Source: Reticulitermes speratus (taxonomy: Eukaryota; Arthropoda; Insecta; Blattodea; Rhinotermitidae). Taken from it: a stretch of 64,000 bases of DNA. Every line of letters begins with the position of its first letter. The stretch's first letter is position 1. Below, in pieces: positions 58,094 to 64,000 of the stretch. The translations under genes and the position numbers were made by a program. The stretch lies in NCBI GenBank assembly GCA_021186555.1, contig JAJKFL010000042.1:19258521-19322520 (forward strand). Direction: 5' to 3'. The notes beneath the pieces were generated by a model. That model was not told the origin of the DNA. It saw nothing but the letters and a program-made list of their open reading frames with translations, and searched no databases.

Positions 58094-59194
58094 CGAAGAT
58101 CTCACCGACTTTTTGTCGATTTCATAAGATAATTTGTATTTTAGTTATGTGCACAAGTGTAGGAATGCACACATCATAGTTTTCTTCGTTAGAGGGGATA
58201 GCTGAGAAGTGTTATTTTCCTTGTGACACCTAATTTCTAAGTTAGAAGAAATCACCTGTTTTTATTATGTATGAGCTTTTTGTATAAAGTACTGTAAATG
58301 TTTTGTACAAAAATGTTAATTCAACTGTCTACATTTAAACAGGCTGAGAATAAATTGAACGATAAAGACGTTCCATTTACTCACTGTATCTGTTACGGCT
58401 AACAACGTTGCAAGTTCACTTTACTTATTTAATTTGGTGCACATAATTTCTCAGTAGTTATTTCCTTCTGTTCTTGCGAAATTTCGGTTGGGCTATTGCG
58501 TAAGCTGAATCTTCTGGCTGGAACAATTGGGTATGCTCACTGCTGCAGTACGTAATTTCACCCAGCATTTGTTTTATATCTCTTCGTATCGAAACAATAG
58601 CGATGCGCGGTGCGCGCTCCAGTGGCGTGGAAGCTCTTCGACAGGGTGGTGTGCTACAAGTGGAACGTAACGAAATGCAACATAAATATGTGGTGTACGA
58701 CGAGGCTAAAATCTTAAATGCAAGTTCTTGAGGATTAAACAGTTGCATTCACCAGTTTCAAAAACATGAAAGTTAAGACATAGAAGAGCATTTTCTTGTG
58801 GTTTTGCTTTATTACAGACTGTTGGTGCTTGTTGGGTGGATGGAATTCAGCTAGAGTCTCAAGCATTGGGGATATTTTTTGAGTAGTTTTCACACAGTAC
58901 TTTCAAGACTCATAACGTCCTCTGACGACCGAAGGAGAAGGAATTGTGACCTAAAATAAAAAAATCTCCGGTACATAGAACCAATAATTACTTTCGTCTA
59001 TGCAAAGTTTGAGAATGTGTGGAACTTTACCTGAGCGCCCGCTGCAGGTGCCTTCAGATTGTGATGCTGCTAATCGTAACGTCATTTTGATGTAAGACCT
59101 TACTAAAATAAAGTTCTCCCTACAACGGGCAATGAAGACCCAGAGGGGGAGTAGAGGTATAGCTCTACTCTGTCTTTAACCATGGCACTAGATG
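58094..59194. other. No recognisable gene or repeat
   Basis: A 96-aa minus-strand frame at 58458-58748 has no recognised domain. Confidence 0.4.
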
Positions 59195-59310
59195 AGGGTG
59201 GGTGGTCAACTTCACGCCCCGGTCGCTTTACCCCCGGGAAAGGGCCTGGTACCCATTGTATAGGAGGCTGGATGGGCCCCAGGGCCGGTCTGGACGGCTG
59301 CAGAAAATTA
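59195..59310 (-). mobile_element. SINE fragment (type B, copy 2)
   Basis: The plus strand reads CTTCACGCCCCGGTCGCTTT then ACC, as in the copy at 9721. It is followed by a diverged GGAGGCTGGATGGGCCCCAG block. The tRNA head is missing or unrecognisable. Confidence 0.6.
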
Positions 59311-59394
59311 CTAACTTCATGGGCTAGAGTTCTTTTTAAGAAGCTAATAGCTACTTAAGAAATTCTCCGTATTTATGGAAACCGAAGCTCCACT

Positions 59395-59800
59395 AGCTTG
59401 TCCCTGTCTGATCCAAATGGGTCCATTTTACATCACGTCAACCTAGTCTTTTAAGATTCATTTTTATTTTGTCCCACCTACTCCAGGTCTTCAGAGTGGT
59501 CTGTTTCGTTCAGGTTCTCCACCAAACCCTGTATGAATCTCTCTTCCCCCAGTATGTGCCATATCCCGCCCATCTCATTCTCCTTACTTTGATTATCCTC
59601 ATTTTTGCGACGAATAGCCTACAAACCATGAAGATTCTCATTGTGCAATTTTCCCCATTTTCCTGTTATTTGCTCCCTATCTTCCTCAGCACCCTATTCC
59701 AGAACATTCTCAAGTGTATGTTTTTGTCTTAATGTGTGAGACGAAACTCACGCCCGTATAAAACAACGGGCAGAATTACATCCGAATAGCACTGTTGGCT
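59395..59800 (-). mobile_element. LINE relic: reverse transcriptase C-terminal tail
   Basis: Minus-strand frames give VILPVVLYGREFRLTH, a stop, then NIHLRMFWNRVLRKIGSK, a frameshift, then IIKVRRMRWAGYGTYWGKRE and ERNRPL. These match VILPVVLYGCETW, VFENRVLRKIFG and RRMRWAGHVARMGEKR in order. It is the same tail as 17370-18140 but shorter and independently decayed. Confidence 0.82.
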
Positions 59801-62800
59801 GGTTCATTTTTGCATGTTCAGATGCGCTGATGGTTAGTTTGGGCCTTAATAAATGGACGCGGGAATAACATCGATGTTTACAACTGTTGAAAGAATGAGC
59901 GCACATAGGAGGTAAATAATGTTGTGTTAATACGATATGGTTCTGAAGGTTTGTGACCGGGCTGTGTTGTAATCATGGGATTAGAAGTGTCCATTTTGGG
60001 AACATAAGGTAGTTCAGGGGCTCGCTGTCTCCGTCGTCAGGTAATGGAAAGGGTATGTACACTTAGATGAAGCTATTGATCTGCTCCAGTGACTGTAGCT
60101 TTATCTATCGGTCCCCACGGAGCAGTACGCTTTCTTCCTACCTGAAATACGGAAAGTCCTGTTCGGTCGACAGCGGCAAGAAGCAGACATGAAGGGCCGA
60201 CTTTAGAAATATGAGTTGCATGATATTGATGGGGGAATCACATGGATAGCTTACCCTTTAAACCAGAGTAATTACTCTACATAATATATTTATTATTAAT
60301 ATTTAGAAACTCTTCATTTTGCTCAGATAAGTACTTTTTATGTATTTCGTATGGGATTGAGAATAAGTGATGATGGTCTGTTTCCATAACCAGCCTTAAC
60401 CAATTGATCTTTGTAATGAAGAACGGAAGATATATACATAATTATTAAAATGGATGTCAGACTTCAAAGTATTAAAATAATCTTTTTTCTAAACTAGACG
60501 CCAACCTTTACTCTTGTTTCCTTAGTGTTACGCCACTGCTGGAAGGGGCAGAGAGTGACAGAGGGTAAGAGTGAAGCAATGATTGAACAGATAAGGTAGA
60601 GGAACGTAGGTAGTGGTATATGCGGCCCTTGCGTTTCTGTGTCACATTTGATATTCATTTATTCATCTCTTTATTACGTCTATTCTAACCACCCTTCCTT
60701 ATATCCGTCTCATTTGAACTTTGATTGCGATCCTGATCTTGTGTTATTAATGTAGCACGTTGGCTTCATGTTGTATTGAAAATCATAGGTAGGTTGCAGC
60801 ATAAGTAGTGTCTCGCTATATGGCCTACAGCATCTTTAATGCAGTGTCGACCTGCAGCATAACTGCCTACGTAATGTAAACAACAGCAACAGACAATACG
60901 AAAACTGTTTGGATCTTGGGCTTGAGTGTGCTGTGACCAGTACCCCACTAGAACGGACATGCCGAAGCTGTGTGTATATCAAACAATGAAGGACTGTAAC
61001 TTTAGCATAGACAGTGCTACTCGTATGTCGTGGACGTACAAGGAAAACACACTAAGTCCAAAAATGCACGTAGAGGGTTCTCTGTCAGCAAAGAAGCTTC
61101 CCTGGACTTAGCAAAAACTAAGGTGTTTGTACCATCGCAAATAATTCGTGAATGGACTTAGAGGATTTTCCAGGTCAAGAAGATGACGTACGGACTTTGC
61201 TGTTCAGACTTCGTTGTTTTTCCTTGCGCGCCCATGATTATGTAGTTTGTTGAAGAGGCGGAGGTAGTGTTATTGCTTGGTAACTGTGTTCCATAAATGC
61301 GTGCTTCCAGTGTGGGACGATTTATTTATTGCTACGACTGAGATTTTTGTTTGTGTAAGCCCATAAGTAAGTAATACTCTCTACTAGGTAAGTGCTGCGC
61401 CCGTATACAATTTTACAAACGTAAATTTGTGATCGCTTTACCGTAACTTTCGATGCTGTATAACCTATGCATTAGGAATAGCATAACTGATTTATTGAAA
61501 GATGCTGTGTATTCTGCAGCCTACACAGTGTCGAAAGCTAGGATGATTAGTAAATAATGAACGTAAGTAGTGTAGAAATTAACGGTCGTGGCCTAATACG
61601 ATGCACTGTCTCAATATGAAGAGTGCTGCGTGTGGGATATGACGCAATATGGTAGTGTATAAGGGTGCCGTTGTTTCAGAACTTCCTGTCAAGGTTATCA
61701 GAGTCCCGAACTCGCACCCAGTTGGTTCCGTCTCACTGAAACACTTAAGAAACACTTGCGTGGCAAGTGATTGGCAAGCTGTCACCTGTCTACAGGCACT
61801 TCACACCCATTTATTCTATTCCGGCATTCAAGCCGTAGTCTTGTTGTGGGACCAAAACTTAAATGTAACTGTGATTATGTGGAAGTCTGATGTGTACCAT
61901 CTGCTACCCAAGTGCCATGTAACATCAAAGTCAGAGTTAAATTATCGGCATCAGAGTATTTGTTACCTTGTATTTTGAGACCCCGTTGTAATACAACAGT
62001 CTAGTCATCCGTAAAACAAAAAATTCTATTATATGCAACGGATTATTCCCTCGGTAACAAGACAGCAATTCTGCGTGTACTTCTTCCTAACGTCTTTCAG
62101 AAGAGACAGATCAAGAAGCTGCGACGAGAATAGGAAATATAAGGCCGTGGAGAGTTTGTAGCAACAGAGTTAGTCGATAAGTATTCCGCCTTTTTTGGAA
62201 CACGAAATTTGTGGGAGAGTTGGATTGGATTCATCTGCCTCGGGATAGGAAAAACTGGCGGGCTGTTGTGAACAAAGTAAAGACCTGCGGAAATCGTTGT
62301 CACTAACTGAGCATCCAGCAGCTCCATGTTCTTTGACAGACGGGGCATTTCCCTGTTTAAAAGAGCCCACCACACTCTTAAGCCGTAATAATGCAGCCCA
62401 TGTTTGTAATATAAGAATCGATGTCGTCACCTTTCTAATTTTTTACGTGCTCTATGTTCCCATATGCGTGAGATTTTGTGTTCTTTCTTTGGAACATAAC
62501 TCAGCTTCCGATGGAGATACAACAGGAGGATCAAACGCTATCTGGAAGGACCATGTCTACTACATTCCAAACTGCGATGGGAAACGAGTTACTGATTGAT
62601 CCGTAAATATAAGTGTTGCCAACTGTAAAAGGGAAATTAGATTAGTTTATGACAATTTTGAAAGAGGATGTCAATTTTCATAAAGTTAATGTTCGACAAG
62701 AGAAAAAGGAGACAGTTGAATATCTGTGACAAGGAGACAGTTGGGGAGGGCATGGACTGGATTCGTCTGTATGTCTGTCTCGGAACAGGTTCGTGTGACG

Positions 62801-64000
62801 CGGTGACCGGCCTAGCGTTCCATTAAAAGGAAGGTTCCTAATAAGTGAGGGACTGTCAACTTCGAAGTGAGGACTCTGCAGTTTGGAGTCAACCGACTTT
62901 CAGAATGGAGCCGCCCCCAATCAGTAGTGCAATGTCCAGACTGTTAAATACACAATTTCCGAATCTCGTTCTACACGAAGTAAACACGCAGGTGTTATTT
63001 TTAAACAAATCCCATATATTTCTACTTTTTACTGCATACCCGTATGGATTTTTATTGCAGGCTTTTTGGTCTGTTTCAAATACAGCAGTCTCAAACGCTT
63101 ACAGCAGCAAGTACAATCTCTGTCCGTCAATTGCTGCTATCAGTCCTCTAGTGTACAGTTATGTACGTTCAGCCACTCTAGTTATGTAGATAAACACCAT
63201 AACAATGCAGCAACAAATAAACATTGTAAGTGAAGCTTGTACTGCAAATAAACAACAAAAAAGATTTTTTTTCCATGATAGGCACAGGAAATAATCTCAT
63301 ACACATGTGTATATACCTCGCGTGGCAATCTTTCTTTTTTCAGCAATGTTTTTTAAAATATTTTTTGTGTATTTGTACTGCAAGCTGTGTAATGTTCCCT
63401 GTGGCAGAGTTTTGTTGTGTGTCAAGGATCCTGACATGATAACTTTATACATACGAGATACTGTAATACTAATTTATATAGGTGGCGGTCCATATCGCAG
63501 CTACAGAGAACATGCTGTGAGCCGAAACTAGCCAGCCTACAATTTTCATTAGTTTGTGGTTTAAAACTGTGTCGACCACCACGAAATATACAGTCATTTT
63601 AAACACAGTCGTCTCTTAATCTTCTGAATATAAAATTCTATACTAATAACAAGATTATCATTTGACTATTCCTTGCATGAAGCATTGGCGATATGGAAAA
63701 TGGATTGAAAAAGCTGCTGGTTCCTTGTCCGTTTGATTTTATCGGTGAACCTATGTTGGAACTTCTAAATCAAAATGAGTATTGTACGTACGTTTACTTA
63801 AACAACCTGACAAAATGTAAAGCTGTAGCTGCTGTAAGCACTGCTTACAGCGCACACACTCGCAAGACGCCGGGACGTGTCCTGTTGAAGTTTTCAGCCC
63901 TTTGTTTACCAAAAACTAGCAACAAAGTTAAACTTACATAGACTTCCGGCGTAATGCAAAAGAACAAACATGCCCACAACAAATCCGCATACAAACAAGG
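59801..64000. other. No recognisable gene or repeat
   Basis: Open frames reach 114 aa (62845-63189) and 109 aa (61649-61978) but show no domain I can name and no splice-supported continuation. A short perfect palindrome GCTGTAAGCA/TGCTTACAGC lies at about 63830-63850. This is the longest repeat-free stretch. Unrecognised exons or a non-coding transcript cannot be excluded. Confidence 0.45.

Noticed and set aside
63500-63545. GAGCCGAAAC near the right end of the window
   Set aside because: Only the 3' half of a hammerhead-like motif; no CTGANGA upstream and no fold-back.

Overview
The window looks like intergenic or intronic DNA from a large insect genome, most likely a cockroach or termite (Blattodea). 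The organism is inferred. It rests on several tRNA-derived SINE types whose spurious translations recur in blattodean annotations, on a LINE tail carrying the motif that normally reads RMRWAGH, on many decayed Tc1/mariner and hAT elements, and on the absence of bacterial gene organisation. I find no intact protein-coding gene, no functional tRNA or rRNA gene and no CRISPR array. The longest open frames are accidental or are translations of tandem repeats.

Layout. 0-16 kb: a 79-copy 32-bp minisatellite (1238-3764), SINEs, a pogo/Tigger-like MITE (7137-7551), a non-autonomous hAT with an 8-bp target duplication (11040-11566), and a TIR element whose right terminus has been amplified into a 60-bp minisatellite (13449-14474). 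16-25 kb: more SINEs, a LINE relic, a second hAT, an internally deleted Tc1/mariner-like element and a 33-bp minisatellite. 25-44 kb: mariner-type and other DDE transposase relics, a 62-bp minisatellite, and the first Penelope-like fold-back elements. 44-58 kb: four copies of one TIR repeat family (first copy at 39 kb) intercalated with further Penelope-like insertions, a 41-bp minisatellite inside one of these, a 40-bp minisatellite, and one Penelope-like copy that keeps the end of a GIY-YIG endonuclease reading frame. 58-64 kb: one LINE relic, otherwise nothing recognisable.

The most interesting content is a dense set of fold-back elements carrying type I hammerhead ribozyme motifs. I count nine or more between 25 and 58 kb. 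Five can be dissected exactly. Each has inverted arms containing hammerhead motifs, then a one-sided tail of 33-37 nt, then a 8-12-bp target-site duplication. One of the five also encodes the C-terminal signature of a Penelope-type GIY-YIG protein, which ties the ribozyme family to Penelope-like retroelements (PLEs). One element (45664-45922) is a near-perfect palindrome with a complete, apparently intact hammerhead in each arm, and its empty site is visible in sister copies of the host repeat. Hammerheads in PLEs are an established phenomenon. What merits attention here is their local density, the conserved tail architecture, the head-to-head dual ribozymes and the number of diverged subfamilies.
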